IMG/VR virus record: IMGVR_UViG_3300033150_001115
Coordinates: 1 to 25,011 of that record
Length of the DNA stretch: 25,011 bases
Direction: 5' to 3' (one strand)
DNA from: a virus
Positions 15,889-24,177 of this stretch are shown one piece after another. Position 1 is the first letter of the stretch, and each line of letters starts with the position of its first letter. Below the pieces are notes generated by a model. The model did not search any database. It saw only the letters and a list, made by a program, of their open reading frames with translations, and was not told the origin of the DNA. The translations under genes and the position numbers were made by a program.

Positions 15889-18800
15889 TGCCGAGCATAT
15901 TCGATCCTGATTACATCAAGAAGATGGCCTCGGAAGTTGATCGGCTTGTGGGGGAGGATTCGGCTAAGCCCCAAAAGGACCCGGATCCGCCCCCCGAGCA
16001 GCCTCAGCCCCAGCCCATGCCGGAGCCGCTTGTCCAGGATCTGGACGACAAGCGGCCGTTCCTGGGCACCCTCCTCGACACCAGCTCGATCCTCTACAGC
16101 AAGGGGTTGGGGATCAAATCGTCAAAGGATGTGCAACGGGCGCTGGCCGCCCAGCTGGCAACACCCACCACCGAAGACGATTGGGTCATTCGTGAACAGC
16201 AGCGCATGGATGAGCTGGTCGAGGCCTTCAGCAAACGGGGTCTGGCTCTGTATCCTGAGGAGCTGAAAGACTTTGCCGAACACAAGAAGGGGTTGGAGAC
16301 CCGAATGGCTGCCGCCTACGGCTCGGCTTGGGATGCCGTCGGCGATCCCCAGCTGAACGCCACCGTCTCCTCGTTGGCCCTCTTCGACCACCTCGTGGAT
16401 ACGGCCAAGTTCAAGGACGTCGAGGAGTCGATCCGGGTGCACGAGGCAGCAGTCGCCCGGTTCATGAAAGCATTCCCGGACAAGAGCGGAGGTAAGTTGG
16501 CGAACTTCAACGCCTCGAGTCTGATGGCGCTACGGGAGCTGGCGGCCCAGCACATATCGGACCCGGACATGCCGGATGCCGAAGACGCCGCCAAGCTGCT
16601 CACCGAGATCGTCACCGGCGAGAAGGACAAAGTTGACAACGAGGCAATCGCCAACTTCGGCCGCTTGTTGCAGCGGGAAATCAACATCGGGGTGAAGCAA
16701 GCAAAGCTGTCCAAGTTTGGGATTCGTGTGGATCGGGAAGCCTTCGACGAGTTTGGAGGCCTCGACTTCAGAGTGTACCCGTTCTTCAAGGATGCCCGGA
16801 ACAAGTACGAGCTCCTCTACCGCAACGACGCCATCGTCGGCAACCCCCGTTACTTCATCCGGCACCGGCTGGCCAGCACGGTCGACACCCGCGCCCGCAA
16901 CAGTGTCGAGGACGCGGTCCAGCTGCTGTCTGAGGTGACTGGGGTACTGCCGAAGGAAGGTACGGTCAAGTATCTCTATGGCCTCGACGACGAGGATCGG
17001 GTCCGTGCCGTACGGCTCATACTCTCGGCCAAGGACCCGAGGCAGCTGCCGACCCCGAAAGTGGAGGAGGCCCCGGCCCCCTCGGCCATGGCCACGCAGG
17101 AAGCATACAAAGCCCAGGCCGGGCGCGAGTTCTTCACGAAAGCCCCCGGCGACTCCATGGTCCTGTCTCCCCACACCAAGTTCAAGCACTGGCTCGAGAA
17201 GCAGGAAGCCGAGTTCCTGGCCAAGGTACCGGAGCGGGTCAAGGAGGTGAACAAGCTGCTGTCCGGTGACGAGGTGCCGAAGGAGCAGGTATGGGAGGGG
17301 CTGACGTCGGCAGTGGTGAAGGAGCGGCAGGATTGGAGCCGCCGCGCCCTCGACACCGCCTTCGAGAAGCTGTCGGCCGCCGAAGCCAAGGCTCTCCTGA
17401 TGGGCAGTCACCACCCCCTGGCCTGGGGGATGTGGCTGATGTCGGCTCCGTGGGAGGTCGTCTCCAAAGCCGTCAACACTCCCCTCAATTGGCTGAAGAA
17501 AGAGCTCGACCTCGAAGACAGCCAGAGTCTGGCCGACGTCGTCTACACCGGCATCGGCAAACTGGCCCTGGCCCAGCAGGTCCGGGAGGATCAACGGGAT
17601 CTGCTGGCCAACTGGTCCGGCGCCCGCTTGCCCAAGCTGTCCGTACGAGAGCTGGGTGAAAAGATTTTCGCCACGTCTTCACGAGCAGCCCAGTGGAAAG
17701 CACTGGCCGAGGAGTACAAGGAGAAGGGGGCCAGCCTCTGGGAATCGGCCCTGGCCAACTTCGCTTTCTTTCAGTTCCTCGGCAGGGATCTGCCCAAGGA
17801 TCTGACCCAAGCCGCTGTCGAAGACCCGGCCACGGCCGTCGTCGGCATGTTCCTACCGAAGGGAGCCCGGGCCATGCAGGCCAGCAAGCTCTCCTCGCTC
17901 CGGTTCCTGGGAGCCGGGCTCGAGACCGTCATAGAGCCGTGGCGGGCCCCGAAGGTAATCAAGGGTCTGTTCAGTGGCATCAATCCCAGCAACGTCATCA
18001 CCTACGGCATGTCGGCCCGCAAGTTCCGGCGGATGCTCAATAAGATGCCCGCCGAGATCCGGGCCAAGGAGTTGGCCAAAGCACAGAAGTATGCCCAGGT
18101 GGCCCGGCAACTCGGCATCGGCAACGAGGCCTACCTCGAGGTGCTCTCCAACCAGCTGGCCCACCAGAACATGCTCCTCAAGAAAGGGTTGAAGCTGGGG
18201 TTGGACGACGTCAAGTACATGCTTGACGCCGCCGAACACGGCATGGGGCCCGAGCTGGCCCGCATGGCCATGCTGCCCGAGAAGCTGCGGGGGAAGGTGC
18301 CGGAGCCGCTGACCAACGTGGCCGTCCGGGCGAAGCTGGCCCAACACGAGTTGGCTCAGTGGGAGCGGGGGCTGAAGACCGGCAAGATGCCCCAGACCCT
18401 GACCCAGGCCATTCTCGACGCCAAAGAAGCCTGGCACACCTTCGACCCCAGCCGGTTCCGGAAGTGGATCACCGAGCATCGGGCCAAGATGGAGCCCGCC
18501 CTCGAGTTCATGTCCGAGCGGATGGGGCTGAAGCCGCTGGTGCAACGTGTCCGGACATACTTCGACAGCCTCGAACTACGATCCGGGAAGATCACCGAGA
18601 ACCTCGAATACATCAAGCAAGGCGAGGCCCTCTATCGGGCGGCGAAGGAACAGCGCCTGGCCGTCAAGGAGAAGCTGGAGTTCTACGAGACCATGCGGGA
18701 GGCCCTCGACACCAAGATGCGGGCCTACGACACCATCCTCAGCTTCGAGCGGGAGTCGGTGAAGCACGAGTGGCGGCAGACGGCCGAGATCCTGGACACC

Positions 18801-21800
18801 CTGGAGCGCCTCTCCGGGACCGATTTCGCCACCAAGATCGAAGCCAGGCGGATGTACGTCAACAAGCTCAAGGTCTCACTCGACAGCATGGAGCGGTTCT
18901 ATCGGAGCCGCCGCGAAGACCCTGGCGTCTCCCTCGACGAGCTGGCCGCCACCCGGCAGGAGGTGGAGCTGACGAGGAAGATCTACGAGGCGGCCAAGGA
19001 GCTGACCCCCGCCAAACTCCGGAAGGGTCAGAAGCTGCCCCGGATAGAGGAGCTGAAACGCCGCCTCGTCCGGGAATCCAAGGCCCGGCAAGCGGAGCAC
19101 CTCGGCAAGATCAAGCGAATCGAGGAGACCTGGGGTCGGATGTTCAACGAGCTCGAGGCCGAGGTCGCCAGCCTCACCCGGGCCCGCAAGCTGAAGATCA
19201 CGGATAACCCGCCCCCGGACGTCAAACCCATCGAGCAGGGCCACAAGTCCCGGCTCTCGCCCCAGAGCCGCCAGTTCCTGGTGCGGGACATGACCCGTGA
19301 CTGGCTGGCCCTCCACGGTGCGGCCACCCACGTCCCCGAGAGCTGGGGCACCGCGTTGCAGCGAGAGCTGCGGAACCTGCGCCGGTCGATCAAGGGGCGG
19401 TCAGGCAAACTCGGGAAGGCGCTGGACAACTACTACCACGGCAACCTCAAACCCGGAGACCTGGACACCATCACGGTCCACCTGTCCCAGCGACTGGCCA
19501 AACACGTTGAGTGGGACGTGCCGGGTCTGGGCGAGCTCTACGAGCGGGGCGTGGCACAGCTCCGGGACCACATGCAGATCCTCCGGCAGCAGCTGGGCGA
19601 CGACGTGGCTGGGTTCGCCTTCGCCGATTTCCTGGGTATGCACATGACCGGAGGGATCCGGCGCTACCAGATGGCGATCCAATCCCAGGCCATCCACTTC
19701 TACGTCGAGCCCCACATGCGGCGACTGTCCCGGCACCTGGATAACCTGGCGGAGATGGAGCCGAAGGAGCGGGCCGCCCTGGTGGAGGCCCTGGACACCG
19801 GCCGCCGTCCGAATCCAGAGCTGTACAACAACGCCGCCGAGATGTTTAACGCCCTCGAGACTGAACGGCACGCATTTCTTGACGCCCTCGAGAGTGCCGG
19901 GCTGGTCGAGAAGGGCTTCGTCAGCAAGATGCGGCGGGGCACCTGGAACGATATCTACAACCTGGCCAACGAGTTACGGTCCGTGCTACCCGATCGGCCC
20001 GGCACCATCAAGACGGCGCCGCCCCTGCTCAACTGGCCGAAGTTCGAGCGACTGAATGTCCAGCGGACGCCGAAGGAGGTCCGGGTCCTGTACCGGAACC
20101 CCAAGACCGGCCGGGTGGTGGAGAAGAAGTTCTCGGTGCCGGGGAGGGGGAAGTCCCGGCTGCGGCCCCAGAACATCAACAAAGCCATGCGAGAGGCCAA
20201 CGCCTGGATCCAACAGCAGATCAAGTACGGTGAGTTCAGCCAGCAGGACGTCCTCTTCGGTGGCCCGGTCCGGCCCCGGGACTACAAACACCTGGCCTAT
20301 CAGGGCGCGGTCCCGGCCACGCCCGAGCTACGAATCAAAGCCATGATGGGGCTATACTCTGACCTGATCCGGAACAAGATCTACTACATCTGGGGTAGCA
20401 ATGCCGGATGGGTGAAGAACCCGGCCAAGGGTGGGCGGCTGGCGGGCCCGCCGGACGTCCCAGTCGATCGACAGGGTGAGTGGATCTTCGTGGAGAAGAA
20501 CAACGCTCTCGGCCCGCTCTCGGGTAAGTGGGTGCACAAGCAGCTGCTCCGGGAGCTGAACGCCTGGGACGAGGGTTGGCGGGTCCTGGAACGGTTCAGT
20601 GAGCAGTTTCGGGAGGACGTGCTCCAGTCCCCGTTCGCGTCCACCATCGACAAGATCATGCGCCACCGGGGCAACACCGCCTGGATGCGCTGGATCTACA
20701 AGATGCGGATTCTCCGCAATCCGTCCGTGTGGGTGACCAATTCCCTGACCAACCGGATTTTCGACTGGGCAATGGGCGCGAAGCCGCTCAGCAGGAAATG
20801 GCGACGGGCCTACAGCGATTTCCACCGCTACCTCGAGGCCTGGGAAGACGGGGTCCTGGACCAGAAGGTGAAGTCCGGCGAGCTCAGTGCCGAAGGCTAC
20901 CAGATCTTCAAGCGGGCCATGCTCGCAGGCCAGCTGTCCCCCACCATTGCCAGCCCCGTGACCGGTATGTTCGGCCACTCGGAATCGCGCCGCATGAAGG
21001 AACTGACCAGATCGATCCGCCAGAAACGTTTCAAGCGGTACCGGGAAGTGGAGCGGCAGCTGGAGCTGCTTGAGAAGTACGAAGCCCAGCTGATCGACGG
21101 TTTGGAAATGGCTGGAAAGGAGGGCCACTCGGTGCCCCAAATGGAGCAGCGGCTGGCCGAGGTGCGGGCCTCGATCAAGAAGACGAAGAACAAACTCGAC
21201 AAGATGATCGAGCCGTCTCCGGAGGTGTTCTTCAAGGACCATGCCAAAGACGTCGCCAAAGGGCTGGCTGGTATGGACAGCGCCTTCGGTGATTTCCTCG
21301 ACCGCTGGTACAGTACCATCGATGCCGCCAGTAAGTACGCCTCCATCGTCAGCCTGGCAGATCAGATCGGCGTCGAAAACGCCCTGCGTCGGGTGGGTCT
21401 GTTCCATCAGCAGTACGGCTTCGTGCCCCCGCATATCCGTGTCCTGCGCCACATCCCCGTCATCGGTTCGTTCGTCCCCAGCTTCGGTTACGAGGCCATG
21501 CGGATCTGGAAGAACATGGCCAAGCAGGGGCCGGAGTTGATTGGTCGGTTGGTGGGGCTGCCCATGGCCTGGAACAGTGCCGTTGCCTTTGCCTACAGTG
21601 GCATGACTATGAAGGACCTGGCTACAGTCTACGGTACGAAGAGTGAAGCTGAGACCCTGATGAAGATGATGTCCACGATCCTGATCCCGGCCGGTGACGG
21701 AGAATGGGCGGTAATCAACATCGGCAAGTACCAGATGCTTGATGTCTTCATGAACAGCTCGGGCTTGCTGCGTCCCGCCGTCGAGTCCGCCCGGGAAAGT

Positions 21801-22793
21801 GGTTCAGCGGGAGCGCTGGCCGCAGCCGCAATCTCCCCGTTCAGTCAGTTCTTTGGGACCCGTATCGAGACGGACTTGCTGGTGCGCATGACCGGTATCG
21901 ATCCGTGGAGGGGAGAGGAGTTGCTCTACCGTGGTGCCGGGCTCGGCGAGGTGGGCGGTAACTTCCTGGCTGGTGTGGCCCAGGTGTTCACGCCTGCCGT
22001 AGCTGGGCGAGTCTACAACGAGTTCATCAGCCCGAATCCACCCAGCCCCAGCACCGAGCACGAACGTAGGATGTATGAGCGGGTCCTCTCGGTTTTGTTT
22101 GGGTTGTCCACCACTCACGTCACCCCCAAGACGGCCGCTGCCCGAATCGCCATGCGGTACATGGACGATGGGTCCGTCAAGAGTATGTTTGCCGACATGA
22201 AAACCGAGGCGGCCGAGCTGGTGAAGTCGAAAGGATGGTTGGCCCACGTCGCCCTGAAGGAAGGCGACTATGCTAAGTTCAAGGAGATTATCGAACAGGG
22301 TAGCAAAGAAGTAGCAAAGGCGAGTGAGAAGAAAGTGTGGGCCGATGGGGTGTGGATCGATGTCGGCCTGTCGGAAAAGGAAGCGGCCAAGCGGTTGATG
22401 GACTATGCCACCCGCAACACCTTCGCCACCCTCGACCGTGTCCCCATCAAGAACTACCCACGATTTCTGCTGCACCTCAGCACCAGCGAGGTTGCAGACA
22501 AAGAACACGTCGATTATGCTTGGGAGCGGCTCCTGGATCGGAAGCGATTGCAGCAACAGAACGATCCGACCAAGCTCCTCGCCGCCCTGCAACAGAGCAT
22601 TGGCATCATGCGGCGGACCCAGAGTGAGGAGCTGAAGGTCAAGTTTGCCATCGCCACCAGGAACCTCTACATGCAGCTGATCAACGCCATCGTTAACGAA
22701 ACTAAGCGTTCGAACAAGGGACGAGCCGTTCTCAAGTTCCTCCAAAGCCCCAGGGGGAAACGACTCAAGGCCATCGTCGACCTCATCAAGTAG
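15888..22793 (+). CDS. Giant 2301-residue virion protein, probable ejected protein
   Basis: The largest gene in the window, probably an internal virion protein that leaves the head with DNA. It starts with GTG sharing one base with the previous TAG, with GGAGG at 15876-15880. Residues about 24-46 are Pro/Gln-rich (DPDPPPEQPQPQPMPEPL). Most of the rest is helical and Lys/Arg/Glu/Ala-rich, with likely coiled coils near 880-1100 and 1695-1770. Hydrophobic patches occur near 1610-1630 (RNPSVWVTNSLTNRIFDW), 1845-1875 (HIRVLRHIPVIGSFVPSFGY) and 1890-1905 (MAWNSAVAFAYSGM). Asn-Pro-Trp and Pro-Phe-rich patches of this sort are seen in very large phage proteins, including those with large polyvalent-protein-type domains. 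I see no lysozyme, peptidase or RNA polymerase motif. It is the last gene of the block, and a terminator follows 38 bases later. Confidence 0.7.
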   Translation: MPSIFDPDYIKKMASEVDRLVGEDSAKPQKDPDPPPEQPQPQPMPEPLVQDLDDKRPFLGTLLDTSSILYSKGLGIKSSKDVQRALAAQLATPTTEDDWVIREQQRMDELVEAFSKRGLALYPEELKDFAEHKKGLETRMAAAYGSAWDAVGDPQLNATVSSLALFDHLVDTAKFKDVEESIRVHEAAVARFMKAFPDKSGGKLANFNASSLMALRELAAQHISDPDMPDAEDAAKLLTEIVTGEKDKVDNEAIANFGRLLQREINIGVKQAKLSKFGIRVDREAFDEFGGLDFRVYPFFKDARNKYELLYRNDAIVGNPRYFIRHRLASTVDTRARNSVEDAVQLLSEVTGVLPKEGTVKYLYGLDDEDRVRAVRLILSAKDPRQLPTPKVEEAPAPSAMATQEAYKAQAGREFFTKAPGDSMVLSPHTKFKHWLEKQEAEFLAKVPERVKEVNKLLSGDEVPKEQVWEGLTSAVVKERQDWSRRALDTAFEKLSAAEAKALLMGSHHPLAWGMWLMSAPWEVVSKAVNTPLNWLKKELDLEDSQSLADVVYTGIGKLALAQQVREDQRDLLANWSGARLPKLSVRELGEKIFATSSRAAQWKALAEEYKEKGASLWESALANFAFFQFLGRDLPKDLTQAAVEDPATAVVGMFLPKGARAMQASKLSSLRFLGAGLETVIEPWRAPKVIKGLFSGINPSNVITYGMSARKFRRMLNKMPAEIRAKELAKAQKYAQVARQLGIGNEAYLEVLSNQLAHQNMLLKKGLKLGLDDVKYMLDAAEHGMGPELARMAMLPEKLRGKVPEPLTNVAVRAKLAQHELAQWERGLKTGKMPQTLTQAILDAKEAWHTFDPSRFRKWITEHRAKMEPALEFMSERMGLKPLVQRVRTYFDSLELRSGKITENLEYIKQGEALYRAAKEQRLAVKEKLEFYETMREALDTKMRAYDTILSFERESVKHEWRQTAEILDTLERLSGTDFATKIEARRMYVNKLKVSLDSMERFYRSRREDPGVSLDELAATRQEVELTRKIYEAAKELTPAKLRKGQKLPRIEELKRRLVRESKARQAEHLGKIKRIEETWGRMFNELEAEVASLTRARKLKITDNPPPDVKPIEQGHKSRLSPQSRQFLVRDMTRDWLALHGAATHVPESWGTALQRELRNLRRSIKGRSGKLGKALDNYYHGNLKPGDLDTITVHLSQRLAKHVEWDVPGLGELYERGVAQLRDHMQILRQQLGDDVAGFAFADFLGMHMTGGIRRYQMAIQSQAIHFYVEPHMRRLSRHLDNLAEMEPKERAALVEALDTGRRPNPELYNNAAEMFNALETERHAFLDALESAGLVEKGFVSKMRRGTWNDIYNLANELRSVLPDRPGTIKTAPPLLNWPKFERLNVQRTPKEVRVLYRNPKTGRVVEKKFSVPGRGKSRLRPQNINKAMREANAWIQQQIKYGEFSQQDVLFGGPVRPRDYKHLAYQGAVPATPELRIKAMMGLYSDLIRNKIYYIWGSNAGWVKNPAKGGRLAGPPDVPVDRQGEWIFVEKNNALGPLSGKWVHKQLLRELNAWDEGWRVLERFSEQFREDVLQSPFASTIDKIMRHRGNTAWMRWIYKMRILRNPSVWVTNSLTNRIFDWAMGAKPLSRKWRRAYSDFHRYLEAWEDGVLDQKVKSGELSAEGYQIFKRAMLAGQLSPTIASPVTGMFGHSESRRMKELTRSIRQKRFKRYREVERQLELLEKYEAQLIDGLEMAGKEGHSVPQMEQRLAEVRASIKKTKNKLDKMIEPSPEVFFKDHAKDVAKGLAGMDSAFGDFLDRWYSTIDAASKYASIVSLADQIGVENALRRVGLFHQQYGFVPPHIRVLRHIPVIGSFVPSFGYEAMRIWKNMAKQGPELIGRLVGLPMAWNSAVAFAYSGMTMKDLATVYGTKSEAETLMKMMSTILIPAGDGEWAVINIGKYQMLDVFMNSSGLLRPAVESARESGSAGALAAAAISPFSQFFGTRIETDLLVRMTGIDPWRGEELLYRGAGLGEVGGNFLAGVAQVFTPAVAGRVYNEFISPNPPSPSTEHERRMYERVLSVLFGLSTTHVTPKTAAARIAMRYMDDGSVKSMFADMKTEAAELVKSKGWLAHVALKEGDYAKFKEIIEQGSKEVAKASEKKVWADGVWIDVGLSEKEAAKRLMDYATRNTFATLDRVPIKNYPRFLLHLSTSEVADKEHVDYAWERLLDRKRLQQQNDPTKLLAALQQSIGIMRRTQSEELKVKFAIATRNLYMQLINAIVNETKRSNKGRAVLKFLQSPRGKRLKAIVDLIK

Positions 22794-22810
22794 GCTGTTC
22801 TCCTCTCAAG

Positions 22811-22820
22811 CCCCCGGGGG
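22811..22820. repeat. Perfect GC palindrome CCCCCGGGGG
   Basis: A ten-base perfect palindrome lies between the end of the giant gene and the terminator. It has no loop, so it cannot form a stable simple hairpin; any role is unknown. Confidence 0.4.
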
Positions 22821-22831
22821 TTCTCATATGC

Positions 22832-22864
22832 GGGGCCGTCGGTTCTACTCCGGCGGCCCCTTTT
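22832..22864 (+). terminator. Rho-independent terminator ending the late block
   Basis: An 11-base stem GGGGCCGTCGG (22832-22842) pairs with CCGGCGGCCCC (22850-22860) with one G-U pair and a seven-base loop, followed by TTTT and then TCTACATCTCC. It is strong for plus-strand transcripts. Read on the minus strand, the stem is followed by GCATATGAG, so it is a weak terminator for the convergent operon. Confidence 0.85.
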
Positions 22865-23377
22865 CTACATCTCCTTATCCACAAGACCGTACCGGATGGC
22901 GTCTTTCAGTTCGAGATAGATCATACTCTTGCCTTTGAGTTTCTTGCGCCACCAGGCCCGGGTCTTGCCGGTAAATTCCGTCATCAAGTCATAGAACAGC
23001 TTGCGCTCTTTCTCGATTGCCAGCCGATCGGCCGCGGCCGCTGCCGGATCCTCGCTCACTTCAGTCAGATAAGGTTCGTGAACGCCAAGGAGGGCGTAGC
23101 GGTGCATGTAGCGCAACCCCGGACTACCCATAGCGGCGAGAACCGCGAAACCGGAAAGGCAGTCGCCATACGTTTGTGTAATCAAACGATTCTGTGTCCT
23201 ATGGTATTCTACATGACCAAACAATAGACGATACATATCAGCATCAGTACCAGGACCACATAGATTAAGCTGAATGTGCTTAGCTGGATAGAGCCGAGCG
23301 GCAATTGATATTTGTCTTATGATATCATTGCTCAGCTCACCAATAACGTCGAAAAAAATTGCGTTCTCATCTACCAT
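22865..23377 (-). CDS. ClpP-like serine protease, possibly with altered catalytic triad
   Basis: A 170-residue protein of the ClpP/crotonase fold. The likely nucleophile is Ser75 in YGDCLSGFAVLAAMG, the pattern of the ClpP active site. His100 follows in MHRYALLGVHEP, matching the ClpP histidine strand. A Gly-rich strand (CGPGTDADMYRLLF) lies where ClpP has its SPGGS oxyanion motif, and the C-terminus KDAIRYGLVD matches the ClpP EAxxYGLID ending. An ungapped alignment to the family end puts Met152 where ClpP has catalytic Asp. The start is the ATG at 23377, since GGAGG is 6 bases upstream; the longer reading from 23398 would place the ribosome binding site inside the gene. It overlaps the previous gene by 11 bases. 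It could degrade host or phage proteins, or mature heads; the minus-strand context argues for an early or middle role. Confidence 0.75.
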   Translation of the reverse strand: MVDENAIFFDVIGELSNDIIRQISIAARLYPAKHIQLNLCGPGTDADMYRLLFGHVEYHRTQNRLITQTYGDCLSGFAVLAAMGSPGLRYMHRYALLGVHEPYLTEVSEDPAAAAADRLAIEKERKLFYDLMTEFTGKTRAWWRKKLKGKSMIYLELKDAIRYGLVDKEM

Positions 23378-23669
23378 TCTTGGCCTCCATCCTGTCATCT
23401 TTACCCAGCTCCAGTAGCCAGTAGACGTAGAGTATCATGATCCGGGCCGCGGCGTGGCCGAGAGCGTGCAGCCCACTCTCAGGGTCGATATCCTGCCCAG
23501 CCCAGAAATCGAGCAGATGTCGCATCGCCGCGGCGTAGTGGCAGCTCCACGGATAACCACGCCGCCAATCCAATCGCCCATGCTTCTCGGCACCGAAATC
23601 CATGACCTGGGCAATAAGCTTGATGAAAGCGGGCTCGACAAGATCAATCGGCGGCTTCTTATCAGCCAT
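23367..23669 (-). CDS. DUF5664 / dATP-dGTP diphosphohydrolase-like protein
   Basis: A 100-residue protein with a clear DUF5664 pattern: PIDLVEPAFI near the start, FGAEKHGRLDWRRGYPW (25-41), then AAMRHLLDFWAGQD (47-60), IDPESGLHALGHAAA (61-75) and a hydrophobic helix. The family is all-helical, related to MazG-type nucleotide pyrophosphohydrolases, with acidic and His residues binding metal. Members are frequent in phages, and some relatives act on dATP or dGTP, including in viruses that alter their DNA bases. The start ATG sits after TAGGAGGTAGAG, and the gene ends 11 bases inside the ClpP-like gene. A nucleotide-pool role is likely, but the substrate cannot be told from sequence. Confidence 0.8.
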   Translation of the reverse strand: MADKKPPIDLVEPAFIKLIAQVMDFGAEKHGRLDWRRGYPWSCHYAAAMRHLLDFWAGQDIDPESGLHALGHAAARIMILYVYWLLELGKDDRMEAKNGR

Positions 23670-23680
23670 CTCTACCTCCT
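23667..23680 (-). promoter_or_regulatory. Junction element AGGAGGTAGAGATG, copy 1
   Basis: Reading the minus strand, TAGGAGG merges the stop codon of the 101-residue gene with the ribosome binding site of the DUF5664 gene, and the ATG follows at 23669. The identical 14 bases occur at 23982-23995 and 24164-24177. Confidence 0.75.
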
Positions 23681-23984
23681 ATTCTCTGGAATCGTTATAA
23701 ATTTCGATAAGCCGCTCTTCGAAGTTAATAATGAGCTCACTCTTAAAATCGTCCTCAATCTTTTTCAAATCTTTAAGAGTCCTAATTTCAATCTCGGCTG
23801 GTTTGGTTTTAACCCAGATCCTATAAGGATTTATGGCTCTGGCGATTTTTCGTTGTGTCGCCGTACGAAGTTCTTTCTCGAGTAATCCATACCGCTTCGC
23901 CATACGTTTTTCTCGCAGCATGGATGCTACTTCTGCCTCCCAGCATGCGTAGTGTGGCCGAGTCATCTTTAACGTAAACTTCAT
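23679..23984 (-). CDS. Hypothetical 101-residue basic protein
   Basis: A small basic protein of unknown family. The N-terminal half has two predicted helices rich in Arg, Lys and Glu (ACWEAEVASMLREKRMAKRY). The C-terminal half contains TKPAEIEIRTLKDLKKIEDD and ends FEERLIEIYNDSRE, a strand-helix-strand pattern that resembles short phage proteins with an EIEI...TLEEL...IEIYD layout; I offer this as a resemblance only. Coding is A/T-rich: 23701-23760 has 23 G+C of 60 (38%), well below the structural genes. The ATG at 23984 is preceded by AGGAGGTAGAG, which also encodes the end of the gene before it. The stop TAG is the first part of the next ribosome binding site. Confidence 0.7.
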   Translation of the reverse strand: MKFTLKMTRPHYACWEAEVASMLREKRMAKRYGLLEKELRTATQRKIARAINPYRIWVKTKPAEIEIRTLKDLKKIEDDFKSELIINFEERLIEIYNDSRE

Positions 23985-23995
23985 CTCTACCTCCT
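23982..23995 (-). promoter_or_regulatory. Junction element AGGAGGTAGAGATG, copy 2
   Basis: Here AGG AGG TAG encodes the final Arg-Arg and the stop of the 59-residue zinc-ribbon-like gene while also serving as ribosome binding site for the ATG at 23984, two bases beyond the stop codon. Confidence 0.75.
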
Positions 23996-24166
23996 ACCGC
24001 AATAAGCACAAGGCTCGTCTGTATTACCTGTGTCCCAATCAGGTTTCTGCCCGCACCAGTTATACTTATGTCGCTGTTTATCGTACCACTTCTCAAAACA
24101 TTTTGGGCATAAAACCATTGCCCAGCCATGTCCCTCAAACGTGATGAAATACTTTTTACTTGCCAT
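23987..24166 (-). CDS. 59-residue zinc-ribbon-like protein
   Basis: A short gene found by translating the gap by hand. It begins MASKKYFITFEGHGWAM and has two CxxC pairs, CPKC (20-23) and CAYC (53-56), near the two ends, with Trp/Tyr/Lys-rich sequence between them including KWYDKQRHKYNW and a further Cys at 38. The protein ends GRR. The layout suits a small zinc ribbon that binds nucleic acid or a protein partner. AAAAGGAGGTAGAG precedes the ATG, and both neighbours use the same leader, which supports it being a real gene. Base use is A/T-rich like the 101-residue gene. The specific partner is unknown. Confidence 0.75.
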   Translation of the reverse strand: MASKKYFITFEGHGWAMVLCPKCFEKWYDKQRHKYNWCGQKPDWDTGNTDEPCAYCGRR

Positions 24167-24177
24167 CTCTACCTCCT
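24164..24177 (-). promoter_or_regulatory. Junction element AGGAGGTAGAGATG, copy 3
   Basis: AGG AGG TAG encodes the final Arg-Arg and stop of the metallophosphoesterase and doubles as ribosome binding site for the zinc-ribbon-like gene, whose ATG begins two bases after that stop. Confidence 0.75.

Noticed and set aside
18359-19207. Alternate plus-strand frame inside the giant gene
   Set aside because: The composition is Arg/Gly/Pro-rich without structure, and it lies wholly within the giant coding frame; no start signal is visible.
15888-22793. Idea that the giant protein is an N4-like virion RNA polymerase
   Set aside because: Single-subunit RNA polymerase motifs (catalytic Asp pairs and the K/R-rich finger motif) were not seen on reading the sequence; the protein looks helical and structural.
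23378-23398. Seven-residue longer N-terminus for the ClpP-like gene
   Set aside because: The ribosome binding site GGAGG would then be inside the gene, while it is ideally placed for the ATG at 23377.
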